Assembly: GCF_000384315.1 (NCBI RefSeq)
Contig: NZ_ARVW01000001.1
Location: 1-64,000, forward strand
Length of the DNA: 64,000 nt
Direction: 5' to 3'
Source: Amycolatopsis nigrescens CSC17Ta-90
Lineage (GTDB): Bacteria > Actinomycetota > Actinomycetes > Mycobacteriales > Pseudonocardiaceae
Both the position numbers and the translations under genes were made by a program. The notes under the pieces were generated by a model. It was not told the DNA's origin. It saw only the letters and a program-made list of their open reading frames with translations, and did not search any database. Below are positions 47,577 through 55,944 of this stretch, piece after piece. Numbering within the stretch: the stretch's first letter is position 1; each line of letters begins with the position of its first letter.

Positions 47577-49073
47577 TCACTGCCGCCGCAGCTCCGGCCA
47601 GATCTCGGCCCACGGCCGGATCCGGTCGTGGAATGTCCACACCAGACCGTCCACGACCGTCGCACTGCCGGTGAAGTACGGCCGGAGCAGTCCCGGATCG
47701 AAGCCGAGAAACAGCACGTTCTCCGCCGACTCCGGTGGTGCGCCGAAGTACCAGTACCCGCGATGTCCACTGTAGACACCCTCGATTCCGTACCGCGGCC
47801 CGAAGTACTCCACGGCGGAGGCGAACGGGTAGATCTCGGAGAAGACCGTGGTGCGCGCCCGCTCCTCCGGCGGCAGCGCCGCGTAGATCCCGCCGACCAG
47901 GTCCGCGAGCTGTTCCTGCTGACCCTCCGCCTTCGCGAAGGTCGAGCCCAGGGTGAACGGGCCGACCGCCGCGGGCATCCGCTCCGCCAGCGCCGGCGGG
48001 TAGACCGGCAGCGCGGCCACGGTGACCACCGCGGACAGCACGAACGCGGGCCAGGCCACCGCCTTCCACCAGCGCACCAGGTTCCGCCGCGACAGCTCCA
48101 CCGCGGCCGCCGCGAACGGCAGCGCGAGCAGGCTGAGCGCGTAGTAGGAACGGCCGCCGGAGAACAGGAAGGCGAGGAAGGTGGCGAGCACGGCCACCCC
48201 GAGGAACCGGAACGGCCGCAGCGCGGGCGCGCGCAGCAGCCGCCAGAGGCCGTAGAGGAAACCGAGCACCCCGACCCCGACCCCGGCGCTGAGCAGTCCG
48301 TCCCGCAGGAACACTCCCGCACCGGGGAACTCGGCCCGCACCACCTCGCCCATCCGGGTGTACGGCCAGTCGTGCGTGGCCTGCCAGATCAACGTGGGTA
48401 CCGTGGCCAGCGCCGCGAACGCCGCCCCGGCCCAGAGCTTCGGCCGCCGCAGCAGCTCGCGCGGGCCGAGCACCAGCGCGCTGAGCGCGATCAGCGCCCA
48501 GTACGCCGGGATCAGGAACTTGGTCTGCAGCGAGACCGCGGTGACCAGGCCGGCCAGCAGCAACAGCCGGTCGTCGCGCAGCCGGACCCAGCGCACCAGC
48601 AGCCAGGTGAGCAGCGTCCAGAAGAACGGGTCGAGCACGTAGGTGCCGATCCAGTGGTTGAGCACCATCAGCCCGGAGGTGGCGCTGAACGCCGCGGCCA
48701 GCACCTGGGCCGTCCGCCGCCCGCCGAGCTCGCGGGCGATCAGCGCGGTGACCACGATGCCGGCCGCGGCGGCCAGGGTGTAGGGCAGCCGCAGCGCGAC
48801 CAGCGAGCCGGGGAACAGCGTGTCCAGCGCGCCGGCCAGCGCCGGCACCAGTGGCGGCTGGTCGAAATACCCCCAGTCCAGGTGATCTCGACCGGCCATC
48901 AGGAAGTACAGCTCGTCGAACCCGTGCCCGTACCGCCCGCTGGTGACCAGCAGGAGCACGCCGGCGAGACCGGCTATCAGCAGGACCGGCGCGGCCGCGA
49001 ACCTCGGCGCCCCGGCCGCCGGCACCCCCGCGTCGGCCGTCCCCCTCGCGCCCACCTCGCCCGCTGTGTCCAC
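47577..49073 (-). CDS. GT39/ArnT-like membrane glycosyltransferase
   Basis: 498 residues with about 11 hydrophobic segments. The first external loop has GRYGHGFDELYFLMAGRDH with the acidic D53-E54 pair that binds metal and lipid-sugar donor in GT-C enzymes; SGGRSYYALSLLALPFAAAA is typical of ArnT/PMT relatives. It would transfer a sugar from a polyprenyl phosphate to a lipid or protein outside the membrane. GTG 49071-49073 with AAGGAG 8 nt upstream. Confidence 0.9.
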   Translation of the reverse strand: MDTAGEVGARGTADAGVPAAGAPRFAAAPVLLIAGLAGVLLLVTSGRYGHGFDELYFLMAGRDHLDWGYFDQPPLVPALAGALDTLFPGSLVALRLPYTLAAAAGIVVTALIARELGGRRTAQVLAAAFSATSGLMVLNHWIGTYVLDPFFWTLLTWLLVRWVRLRDDRLLLLAGLVTAVSLQTKFLIPAYWALIALSALVLGPRELLRRPKLWAGAAFAALATVPTLIWQATHDWPYTRMGEVVRAEFPGAGVFLRDGLLSAGVGVGVLGFLYGLWRLLRAPALRPFRFLGVAVLATFLAFLFSGGRSYYALSLLALPFAAAAVELSRRNLVRWWKAVAWPAFVLSAVVTVAALPVYPPALAERMPAAVGPFTLGSTFAKAEGQQEQLADLVGGIYAALPPEERARTTVFSEIYPFASAVEYFGPRYGIEGVYSGHRGYWYFGAPPESAENVLFLGFDPGLLRPYFTGSATVVDGLVWTFHDRIRPWAEIWPELRRQ

Positions 49074-49168
49074 TGTGGTCACTCCTTTCCGCTCTCCCCG
49101 GCGTGCTGCGCACAGTCCAGCGCAGCGGCGGAGCGCGGCGGGAGCGGAAGAGGAGGCGGGTCCGGTGC

Positions 49169-49205
49169 CGAAAGTTGCCCGGTTCGCGGGCACCCGCAAC
49201 TTTCG
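49169..49205. promoter_or_regulatory. Hairpin in the GT39/kinase divergent gap
   Basis: CGAAAGTTGC (49169-49178) pairs with GCAACTTTCG (49196-49205); inside, CCG and CGG can extend the stem. It lies 69 bp before the histidine kinase start in a 200-bp divergent region, so it is more likely an operator or leader structure than a terminator. Confidence 0.4.
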
Positions 49206-49273
49206 TGGATCACCGGGTGAGCGAAGGTGGTGTTCTCCGGGCGGCGCCCGGCGGCACTGGTTACCGTGACCGG

Positions 49274-50539
49274 GTGACCAGCACGTGCCCTCGGGTGCCC
49301 CGGCGGTTCGCGCTGTGGCCGAGCCGCGTCGAAGGCGTCATCGTGGTGGCGGTCGCACTGGCCTTCGTCGCACTCGACGTCCTGATGAACACGTTCGGCC
49401 CGCCGACCACCGGCTGGGCTGGTCCGCACGCGGCGCTCGTCCTGCAGGTCGCCCTCGACCTTTCGCTGATCGGGATCTTCCGCTTCCCGAAGACGGTCGC
49501 CGCGCTGCTCGTCGCGGGCGCGCTGGCCCTGCTCTACTCCGCACAGGTGGAACCCGGCCTGTTCGCGCCGACCGATCCGCTCAGCCTGTCCACCGTGCCC
49601 ACCATCACCCCGGTGATCTGCGGTCCGCTGATGCGGGTTTTCGACCGCCGGACGGCGCTGGCCGTGCTCGGGGTGCTCACCGTGCTGGCCAGCAGGCCGT
49701 GGGACCCGAGCTGGGCCGTCACCCCGTTCGGGCTGCTCAGCACCGCGCTGCCGGCGGTCATCACGATGTACGTCGAGGCGCGCAAGCAGCTGCTCAAGTC
49801 GCTGCGCGACCGGGCGGAACGGGCCGAACGGGAACAGCAGCTGCTCGCCGAACAGGCCAGGGCGGCGGAGCGCCGACGGCTGGCGGCCGAGATGCACGAC
49901 GTGGTCACCCACCGGCTGAGCCTGATGGTGCTGCAGGCCGGTGCGCTCGGCGTGGTCTCGAAGGAGGAGCCGGTGCAGACCGCCGCGGAACGGATCCGGG
50001 TGGCCGGCACCCAGGCGCTGGACGAACTGCGCGACCTGGTCGGCGTGCTGCGGGACGAGACGGTCGAGGGCGAGGTGGCCAGCCGCTCCGGGTCCGACCA
50101 GGAGGACCGGCCGGACCCGGCGGTGCTGGTCGCCGAATCGGCCTCGGTCGGCATGCCGGTCGAGTTGGTCGTGCACGGCGCCGCCGACGAGCTCTCGCCG
50201 ACCGTGGCCCGCACCGCCTACCGGCTGGTGCAGGAGGCGCTGACCAACGCGCGCAAGCACGCGCCTGGCGGAAAGGTCCGGGTCGAGCTGGACTACCGGC
50301 CGGACGGGGTGCGGGTCAGCGTGCGCAACTCGGCCGGCACCAGCGCCCCCGATCCGGTGCTGGCCGCCAGCGGGTCCGGGGCCGGCCTGCTCGGGCTGCG
50401 GCAGCGGGTCGAGCTGATCGGCGGCAGCCTGCACACCGGCCGCACACCCGGCGGCGGCTTCGAGCTCGGTGCGATACTGCCCGCGTACGTCCCCACGGCA
50501 GAGAGTGCACGACATGATCCGGGTAGCCGTCGTCGATGA
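49274..50539 (+). CDS. NarL-group sensor histidine kinase
   Basis: 421 residues: about five membrane helices (20-170), a coiled-coil linker (LRDRAERAEREQQLLAEQAR), a HisKA_3 domain with phospho-acceptor H208 in AAEMHDVVTHRL, and an HATPase_c domain (VQEALTNARKHAPGG; GAGLLGLRQRVELIGG). Signal unknown. GTG at 49274 without an obvious RBS. Overlaps its response regulator by 26 bp. Confidence 0.93.
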   Translation: MTSTCPRVPRRFALWPSRVEGVIVVAVALAFVALDVLMNTFGPPTTGWAGPHAALVLQVALDLSLIGIFRFPKTVAALLVAGALALLYSAQVEPGLFAPTDPLSLSTVPTITPVICGPLMRVFDRRTALAVLGVLTVLASRPWDPSWAVTPFGLLSTALPAVITMYVEARKQLLKSLRDRAERAEREQQLLAEQARAAERRRLAAEMHDVVTHRLSLMVLQAGALGVVSKEEPVQTAAERIRVAGTQALDELRDLVGVLRDETVEGEVASRSGSDQEDRPDPAVLVAESASVGMPVELVVHGAADELSPTVARTAYRLVQEALTNARKHAPGGKVRVELDYRPDGVRVSVRNSAGTSAPDPVLAASGSGAGLLGLRQRVELIGGSLHTGRTPGGGFELGAILPAYVPTAESARHDPGSRRR

Positions 50540-51164
50540 CGAGCCCATGGTGTGCGCGCATCTGCACACCATCCTCGGCTCGGCCGAAGACATCGACGTG
50601 GTCGCACAGGCGCAGGACGGGGCCGAAGCGGTGGAGGCCGTGGTGCGGCACCGGCCGGACGTGGTGCTGATGGACCTGCGGATGCCGGGGGTGGACGGGC
50701 TGACCGCGATCGAGCGGATCATGCGGCTGCCGGACCCGCCCGCGGTGGTCGCGCTGACCACCTTCGACGCGGACACCTACGTGATGCGGGCGTTGCGCGC
50801 GGGGGCCTCCGGGTTCCTGGTCAAGTCGACCCCGCCGGAGGACCTGATCGGCCTCGTCCGGGTCGCCGCGGACGGGCACACCGTGCTCTCCCCCGAGGCC
50901 GCCCGGCGGCTGGTCGCCGCGTCCAGCGACGGCAAGCGGCGCTCCGAGCACGCCCGGCACCGCACCGCGGAACTGACCGAGCGGGAGATCGACGTGCTCA
51001 CCTGCCTCGGCGAGGGACTGTCCAATGCGGACATAGCGGGCCGGCTGCACCTGTCCGAGGCGACCGTGAAGAGCTACGTCTCCCGGATGCTGGTCAAGCT
51101 GGACTGCTCGAACCGCACCCAGGCCGGGCTGCTCGCGCACGAGGCCGGCCTGGTCACCCACTGA
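50514..51164 (+). CDS. NarL/FixJ-type response regulator
   Basis: 216 residues: receiver domain with acidic D8-D9 and phospho-acceptor D54 (VVLMDLRMPG), and a C-terminal LuxR-type HTH (LTEREIDVLTCLGEGLSNAD, LSEATVKSYVSRML). ATG 50514 inside the end of the kinase gene. Its TGA abuts the TCA of the convergent TetR gene. Confidence 0.95.
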   Translation: MIRVAVVDDEPMVCAHLHTILGSAEDIDVVAQAQDGAEAVEAVVRHRPDVVLMDLRMPGVDGLTAIERIMRLPDPPAVVALTTFDADTYVMRALRAGASGFLVKSTPPEDLIGLVRVAADGHTVLSPEAARRLVAASSDGKRRSEHARHRTAELTEREIDVLTCLGEGLSNADIAGRLHLSEATVKSYVSRMLVKLDCSNRTQAGLLAHEAGLVTH

Positions 51165-51830
51165 TCAGCTTCGCGCGCTGGCGTCCACGGAGCTCATGAG
51201 GGACGCGAAGAGCACGCGAAGGTGACCGCGCGCCCTGCCCCAGCGGGCTTCCAGCTCCTTGGCGTCGCGGGTGGCCCAGCTGGCGATCAGGATGCCGCGG
51301 ACCACGTCCATCGCGGTGTAGACCGCGTGCAGGAACTCCGGGTGGCCGGCGTAGGCGGGCAGCAGCACCTTGCCGAACTCGACCAGGCTGGTGGTGGCGA
51401 TCGGCTCCACCACGGCCATCTGACGGCGCAGGTCCGGATCGGTGCGGGCGGCCACCCACAGCTCCACGGTCGCGGAGAACACCGGCCCCTGGTGCATTTC
51501 CCAGAGCAGCTGGAGCGCGTCGCCGACCGGGTCCGCGGACGCCTTGAGCCGGTCCAGCTCGCCCAGCGCGACCTCGGTGCGCTTGGCGGCCAGGTGCCGG
51601 ATCGCGGAGGTCACCAGGTCCGCCTTGGTCGGGAAGTGGTGCACCTGCGCGCCCCTGGTCACCCCGGCGCGGTCGGCGACCCTGGTGGTCGTGGTGCCCG
51701 CGTAGCCGTACTCGACCAGGCACTCGATGGTCGCGTCCAGCAGCCGCTGGCGCATCGCCGCGCTGCGTTCCTCCTGGGTGCGACCGGTGCGGGTGGCACG
51801 TCCACCGTTCGATTCTCGGGGCGCTGACAT
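51165..51830 (-). CDS. TetR/AcrR family regulator
   Basis: 221 residues. HTH in TRVADRAGVTRGAQVHHFPTKADLV (about 49-74); the H-H-F-x-T-K end is typical of TetR. An N-terminal arm of 25 basic residues precedes it. The stop codon of the neighbouring response regulator and its own are back to back (TGATCA at 51162-51167). ATG 51828-51830. Divergent from the rhomboid-like gene, 108 bp apart. Confidence 0.92.
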   Translation of the reverse strand: MSAPRESNGGRATRTGRTQEERSAAMRQRLLDATIECLVEYGYAGTTTTRVADRAGVTRGAQVHHFPTKADLVTSAIRHLAAKRTEVALGELDRLKASADPVGDALQLLWEMHQGPVFSATVELWVAARTDPDLRRQMAVVEPIATTSLVEFGKVLLPAYAGHPEFLHAVYTAMDVVRGILIASWATRDAKELEARWGRARGHLRVLFASLMSSVDASARS

Positions 51831-51938
51831 GCGGGTAACTCTATGCTGCCGCGACAGTGCTCCACCTGGCTCTACCTCGAGCGCTACCGGGAGTCTTGCT
51901 GGGACCGTCCTCAGGTTCGGCCGGTGATAATCAGCGCC

Positions 51939-52655
51939 ATGCGCCACGGCGACCCGCGACCGGCACCCGATGGCCGGGTCCCGCGCCTGGTCAGGCTGCT
52001 GCCACGGCCGTCGAACACGCCGTTCACCTTCTGGTATCTCGCGGTGCTGCTGGCCACCACGGCGGTGCTGCACCTGGTCCCCCGGCAGGTGACCGACCGG
52101 CTGCTCGCGCTGTCCAGCACCGACGCGCACAACCTGGCGCAGCGGCCGTTGCTGTCGCTGCTCACCAGCGCGCTCTGGCTCGAAGACGCCAAGTGGATCC
52201 CGTACCTGGTGATCTTCGCGCTGACCATCGCGCCGCTGGAGCGCCGGATCGGCCCGTGGTGGACGGCCACGATCTTCGTCAGCGGTCATCTGCTGGCCAC
52301 GCTCGCCACCGAGCTGCCGGTGCTCTGGGCGATCAACGCGCAACTGCTGTCCCCGCAGGACTCCCACTGGCTGGACATCGGCGTCAGCTACGGCTTCTTC
52401 GCCACCTGCGGCGCCCTGCTGCCCACGTTGCGACGCCCGTGGCGGACCTGGACCGTGCTGCTGGTGGAGGGCCTGATCGTGCTGGTGTACCTGACCGACG
52501 GCCCCGGCACGCTGCCGGGAGTGGTCACCTTCGCCGGCCACCTGATCGCGCTGCACCTTGGCATGTTCGCCTGGCGCCCGTGGCTGCGCCGCCGGAACCT
52601 GCTGGATCTGGTCCCGTCGCCCAGCCCGCAGCTGGACCACCGAACCTCCTCCTGA
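51939..52655 (+). CDS. Rhomboid-like membrane protein
   Basis: 238 residues, six hydrophobic segments with a topology like rhomboid (WYLAVLLATTAVLHLV, YLVIFALTIAPLERRIGPWW, FVSGHLLATLATELP). The rhomboid catalytic serine loop G-x-S-G is not evident: the equivalent place reads VSYGFFATCGALL; a histidine is present in FAGHLIALHLG. So it is either a diverged or inactive member. ATG 51939, with GTG 15 bp earlier as alternative. Confidence 0.7.
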   Translation: MRHGDPRPAPDGRVPRLVRLLPRPSNTPFTFWYLAVLLATTAVLHLVPRQVTDRLLALSSTDAHNLAQRPLLSLLTSALWLEDAKWIPYLVIFALTIAPLERRIGPWWTATIFVSGHLLATLATELPVLWAINAQLLSPQDSHWLDIGVSYGFFATCGALLPTLRRPWRTWTVLLVEGLIVLVYLTDGPGTLPGVVTFAGHLIALHLGMFAWRPWLRRRNLLDLVPSPSPQLDHRTSS

Positions 52656-52696
52656 CTGGTCCATCCGGCTGGGCCAGTTCCGCATAGGGTCGGGCC

Positions 52697-53560
52697 ATGC
52701 ATCTGTTCCTGGCCGGGTCCACCGGCGTCATCGGTGAACGGCTCGTGCGCACGCTGACCGGCGGCGGTCACCGGGTCACCGCCCTCACCCGCAGGACGGC
52801 CAAGGCGCCCGGGCTGCGCGCCCTCGGCGCCGAACCCGTGGTGGCGGACGTTTACGACCGGGACGCGCTGATCGCGGCGGTCCGGCTGGCCGCCCCGGAC
52901 GTGCTGCTGCACCAGCTGACCGACCTCGGCGCGGGCGACCTGGCCGGCAACGCCGCGCTGCGCCGGGACGGCACCCGCAACCTGGTCGACGCGGCGCACG
53001 CGGCCGGGGTCCGGCGGATGATCGCGCAGAGCATCTCGTGGGCCTACGCCGGCGGCTACGCACCGGCCGACGAGCAGACCCCGCTCGACCTGACCGCGCC
53101 GGAACCGCGGCAGACCACCGTTTCCGGGGTGGCGGCGCTGGAATCGGCGGTGCTGGAGGTGGCCGAGCCAGTGGTGCTGCGGTACGGCCTGTTCTACGGG
53201 CCCGGTACCTGGTTCGAGCCGGACGGGCTGCGCGCCGAGGATGCCCGCGCCGGACGGCTGACCGTCTGCGACGACATCACCAGCTTCGTGCACATCGAAG
53301 ACGCCGCCGACGCGGCGGTGGCCGCGCTGGACTGGGCACCGGGGATCGTGAACATAACCGACGACGAGCCGGCACCGGCCCGCGAATGGATGCCGGCCTT
53401 CTGCACGGCCGTCGGCGCGCCCGCTCCCGGAGAAACCACCGACACCGGCGGGCGGGCGGACTGGGCGCGCGGCGCGGACAACCACCTGGCCCGCGAAGTG
53501 CTCGGCTGGACTCCGCGCTACCCGAGCTGGCGGGCCGGTTTCACCGACGGGCTCCGCTGA
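52697..53560 (+). CDS. NAD-dependent epimerase/dehydratase family protein
   Basis: 287 residues. N-terminal Rossmann loop GSTGVIG (7-13), then the extended-SDR pattern with LRYGLFYGPGTWFEPDGL and HIEDAADAAVAAL. Catalytic Y-x3-K is not evident in SISWAYAGGYAPADE (Y, no Lys four on), similar to the atypical 'NAD-binding epimerase' branch. Substrate unknown. The 3' end overlaps the convergent HxlR gene by 43 bp. Confidence 0.85.
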   Translation: MHLFLAGSTGVIGERLVRTLTGGGHRVTALTRRTAKAPGLRALGAEPVVADVYDRDALIAAVRLAAPDVLLHQLTDLGAGDLAGNAALRRDGTRNLVDAAHAAGVRRMIAQSISWAYAGGYAPADEQTPLDLTAPEPRQTTVSGVAALESAVLEVAEPVVLRYGLFYGPGTWFEPDGLRAEDARAGRLTVCDDITSFVHIEDAADAAVAALDWAPGIVNITDDEPAPAREWMPAFCTAVGAPAPGETTDTGGRADWARGADNHLAREVLGWTPRYPSWRAGFTDGLR

Positions 53561-53934
53561 GCCAACTCGTCGTGTTTCTGTTGTGCGGCAAAGATCTGCG
53601 GGGCGTGCTCGCCGATCCAGTCGACCAGCTGCCGGTAGGCGTCGGTAAGGCCGTGGCCGAGCGCGGTGAGCTCGTAGCTGACCTGCGGCGGGGTGGTCGG
53701 CTCCACGGTGCGCTCGATCAGCCCGTCCCTGGCCAGCACCCGGAGGTTCTGCGCGAGCATCTTCTCGCTGATCCCCCCGATCTTGTCGCGCAGCTGGTAG
53801 AAGCGCAGCGGCCCGTTCCGCAGTGCGGTGAGCACCAGCGTGGCCCAGCGGGCGCTGACGTGGTCCAGGATCGCGCGGCCAGGGCAGTCGCGATCGAACA
53901 GGTCGTGCCCGCCCAGCCTGATGTCGTCCTTCAC
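53518..53934 (-). CDS. HxlR family winged-helix regulator
   Basis: 138 residues. HxlR pattern: CPGRAILDHVSARWATLVL with the conserved N-terminal cysteine C17, LRDKIGGISEKMLAQNLRVL recognition helix and a YELTALGHGL wing. GTG start. Divergent from the SDR gene, with two dyads in the 97-bp gap, so it likely regulates that gene, perhaps by a redox or aldehyde signal, as HxlR members do. Confidence 0.92.
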   Translation of the reverse strand: MKDDIRLGGHDLFDRDCPGRAILDHVSARWATLVLTALRNGPLRFYQLRDKIGGISEKMLAQNLRVLARDGLIERTVEPTTPPQVSYELTALGHGLTDAYRQLVDWIGEHAPQIFAAQQKHDELAQRSPSVKPARQLG

Positions 53935-53945
53935 GAACCCGAGCT

Positions 53946-53975
53946 TACCTCAAGGTACGTCCTTACCAATGGTTA
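53946..53975. promoter_or_regulatory. HxlR operator candidates
   Basis: TACCTCAAGGTA (53946-53957; TACCT/AGGTA arms) and TACCAATGGTTA (53964-53975), two short dyads one turn apart just upstream of the HxlR start and 56 bp upstream of the SDR start. Confidence 0.5.
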
Positions 53976-54031
53976 GCCGAAGCGCTAGCCTGGCCATCTG
54001 ATCATCGACGTCTGGGGCAGGGAGCGGAAAA

Positions 54032-54805
54032 GTGACCGAACAGCGGAAAATCGCACTGGTCAGCGGGGCCAGCCGGGGTATCGGCGCGGCGACCGCGCGG
54101 GAGCTGGGCCGGCGCGGCCACCACGTGATCGTCAACTACCACCGCAGCGCGGACGCCGCCGCGGCCGTGGTCTCCGCGATCGAGGCCGAGGGCGGCACCG
54201 CGCAGCGGACGAAGGCGGACGTCTGCGATCCCGGCCAGGTCGCCGAACTCGTCGCCGGGGTGCGCCGGGAGCACGGGCGGGTGGACGCGCTGGTGTGCAA
54301 CGCCAACACCGAACAGCCGCCGTGGGAGCCGTTCGCCACGCTGCCATGGGAGACCTTCATCGGCAAGGTGGACCGGGAGCTGGCCGGCAGCTACTTCCTG
54401 ACGCAGGAGGTACTGAAGATCATGAAGGAACAGCGCGGCGGCCGGATCGTCTACCTGTCCAGCATCGCCGCGGACCACGTCGGCACCAGTATCGCGCATT
54501 CCTCGGCGAAAGCGGCGCTGAACGCGTTCGGCAAGCACATCGCCTCCGACGCAGGACCGTACGGGATCAACGTCAACATCGTGGCACCCGGCGCGGTCCG
54601 CACGGACGCCACCAGCGACGTGATCGACGACGCGGTGTCCGAACGGCTGACCGGACGTTCCGTGCTGGGCCGGGTCCTCGAACCCGAAGACCTCGCCAAC
54701 ACGATCGCACTCTTGGTCGACGACGCCTTCCGCGGCGTCAGCGGCGTGGTCCTCCAGGTCGACGCCGGCTTCGACGTCCTCAAACCCGGCCTCCTCAAAC
54801 CCTGA
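54032..54805 (+). CDS. SDR family protein with His at the catalytic Tyr position
   Basis: 257 residues like FabG-type SDRs: SGASRGIGAATA (11-22) nucleotide loop, NAN at about 91-93, S143 in YLSSIAAD and K160 in HSSAKAALNAFG. The canonical tyrosine four residues before the lysine is H156. The rest of the active site is intact, so it could still act with a different mechanism or be a binding protein. GTG at 54032. Divergent from HxlR. Confidence 0.87.
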   Translation: MTEQRKIALVSGASRGIGAATARELGRRGHHVIVNYHRSADAAAAVVSAIEAEGGTAQRTKADVCDPGQVAELVAGVRREHGRVDALVCNANTEQPPWEPFATLPWETFIGKVDRELAGSYFLTQEVLKIMKEQRGGRIVYLSSIAADHVGTSIAHSSAKAALNAFGKHIASDAGPYGINVNIVAPGAVRTDATSDVIDDAVSERLTGRSVLGRVLEPEDLANTIALLVDDAFRGVSGVVLQVDAGFDVLKPGLLKP

Positions 54806-54823
54806 CCGCCCGCTGGTTCCGCC

Positions 54824-54914
54824 GCTCCCGTCCGCGTGTTGGCCGTTCCCGTCCGCGTGTTGGCCCTTCCCGTCACCGAGTTGGCCCAACTCGGCGTCGC
54901 GAACGGCCAACACG
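54824..54914. repeat. Three 21-bp tandem repeats with inverted copies
   Basis: Units at 54824-54844, 54845-54865 and 54866-54886 share CCGTCNNCGNGTTGGCC; the first two differ in two bases. CGTGTTGGCCGTTC (54835-54848) is perfectly inverted at 54901-54914, and CCGAGTTGG (54876-54884) is inverted at 54886-54894. The structure fills most of the 245-bp gap between the SDR and ABC genes; terminator or protein-binding site array. Confidence 0.8.
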
Positions 54915-55050
54915 GTGCCGTGGACGGCAAACACGGCAGCGACCGGAGCTGGAGGGAGCTGACATTCGTCACTTCACGGAGGTGACGGCCATTCACTACC
55001 GGCGGTGACCCCGATCGGCGAACGTTGTCGCAGCGACGAGAGGGGTCATC

Positions 55051-55944
55051 GTGAACACGGTGCTGGACATCCGCTCCGCCAGGCACAGCTACGGGGAGAC
55101 CGTGGCGCTGGACGGGGTGGACCTGACGGTGGGGGCGGGCGAATGCGTGGTCCTGCTCGGGCCGAACGGCGCGGGCAAGACCACACTGGTGAACCTGTCG
55201 ATCGGCCTGCTCGGCACCCAGCAGGGGGAAATCAGGGTGGCCGGCGGTGATCCGCGGGTCGCCGCGACCCGCCACGCGATCGGCGTGGTGCAGCAGTCGC
55301 TCGGTTTCCCGAACACCCTGAAGGTGGGCGAACTGGTCGCCGGGGCCGCGGTGCGCGGCGGCCGGGAGCGGGCCGCGGCCGGGCCGGTGCTGACCGAGCT
55401 CGAGCTGGCCGGGTTGGCGAAACGCCGCGCCACCAAGCTCTCCGGCGGCCAGAAACAGCGCCTGCAGCTGGCCATGGCGCTGGTCACCGAACCGGCGCTG
55501 CTGGTGCTGGACGAGCCGACCGCCGGGCTGGACGTGCCGGCCCGGCGCCGGCTCTGGCAGACGCTCGCGCAGCGCCGCGCCCGTGGCGCCGGAGTGCTGG
55601 TGACCACCCATCTGATCGAGGAGTCGGCGGCGGTCGCAGACCGCGTGGTGGTGCTCGACCGCGGCCGGGTGCTGGCGGCAGGACGGCCCGACGAGCTGAT
55701 CGCCCGGCTGCCGGACCGCACCGTGGTCGCCGAAACCCGGCTCGGGCCGGACCGGCTGGCCAGGCTGACCGGAGTGCTGTCGGTGCACGCCGCCGGGCGG
55801 CTGGTCCGCCTGCGCACCCGCGAACCGGAAGCGCTGCTGCGTGACCTGCTCACCGCGGACCCGGAGCTGACCGGGCTCCGGGTGGAGGACGCCGGGCTCG
55901 AAGAGGCCGTGGTCAGCCTGATCGAGGAAGGAGTAGCGGCATGA
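55051..55944 (+). CDS. ABC transporter ATP-binding protein
   Basis: 297 residues. Walker A GPNGAGKTT (37-45), signature LSGGQKQRL (130-138), Walker B LLVLDEPTAGLD. The C-terminal extension after residue 210 is typical of DrrA-type exporters of antibiotics or lipids. GTG 55051 with GAGAGGGG upstream. 4-bp overlap with the permease gene. Confidence 0.95.
   Translation: MNTVLDIRSARHSYGETVALDGVDLTVGAGECVVLLGPNGAGKTTLVNLSIGLLGTQQGEIRVAGGDPRVAATRHAIGVVQQSLGFPNTLKVGELVAGAAVRGGRERAAAGPVLTELELAGLAKRRATKLSGGQKQRLQLAMALVTEPALLVLDEPTAGLDVPARRRLWQTLAQRRARGAGVLVTTHLIEESAAVADRVVVLDRGRVLAAGRPDELIARLPDRTVVAETRLGPDRLARLTGVLSVHAAGRLVRLRTREPEALLRDLLTADPELTGLRVEDAGLEEAVVSLIEEGVAA

Noticed and set aside
54824..54886. 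Tandem repeats as a possible CRISPR array
   Set aside because: Repeats are directly adjacent without spacers and there are no cas genes.
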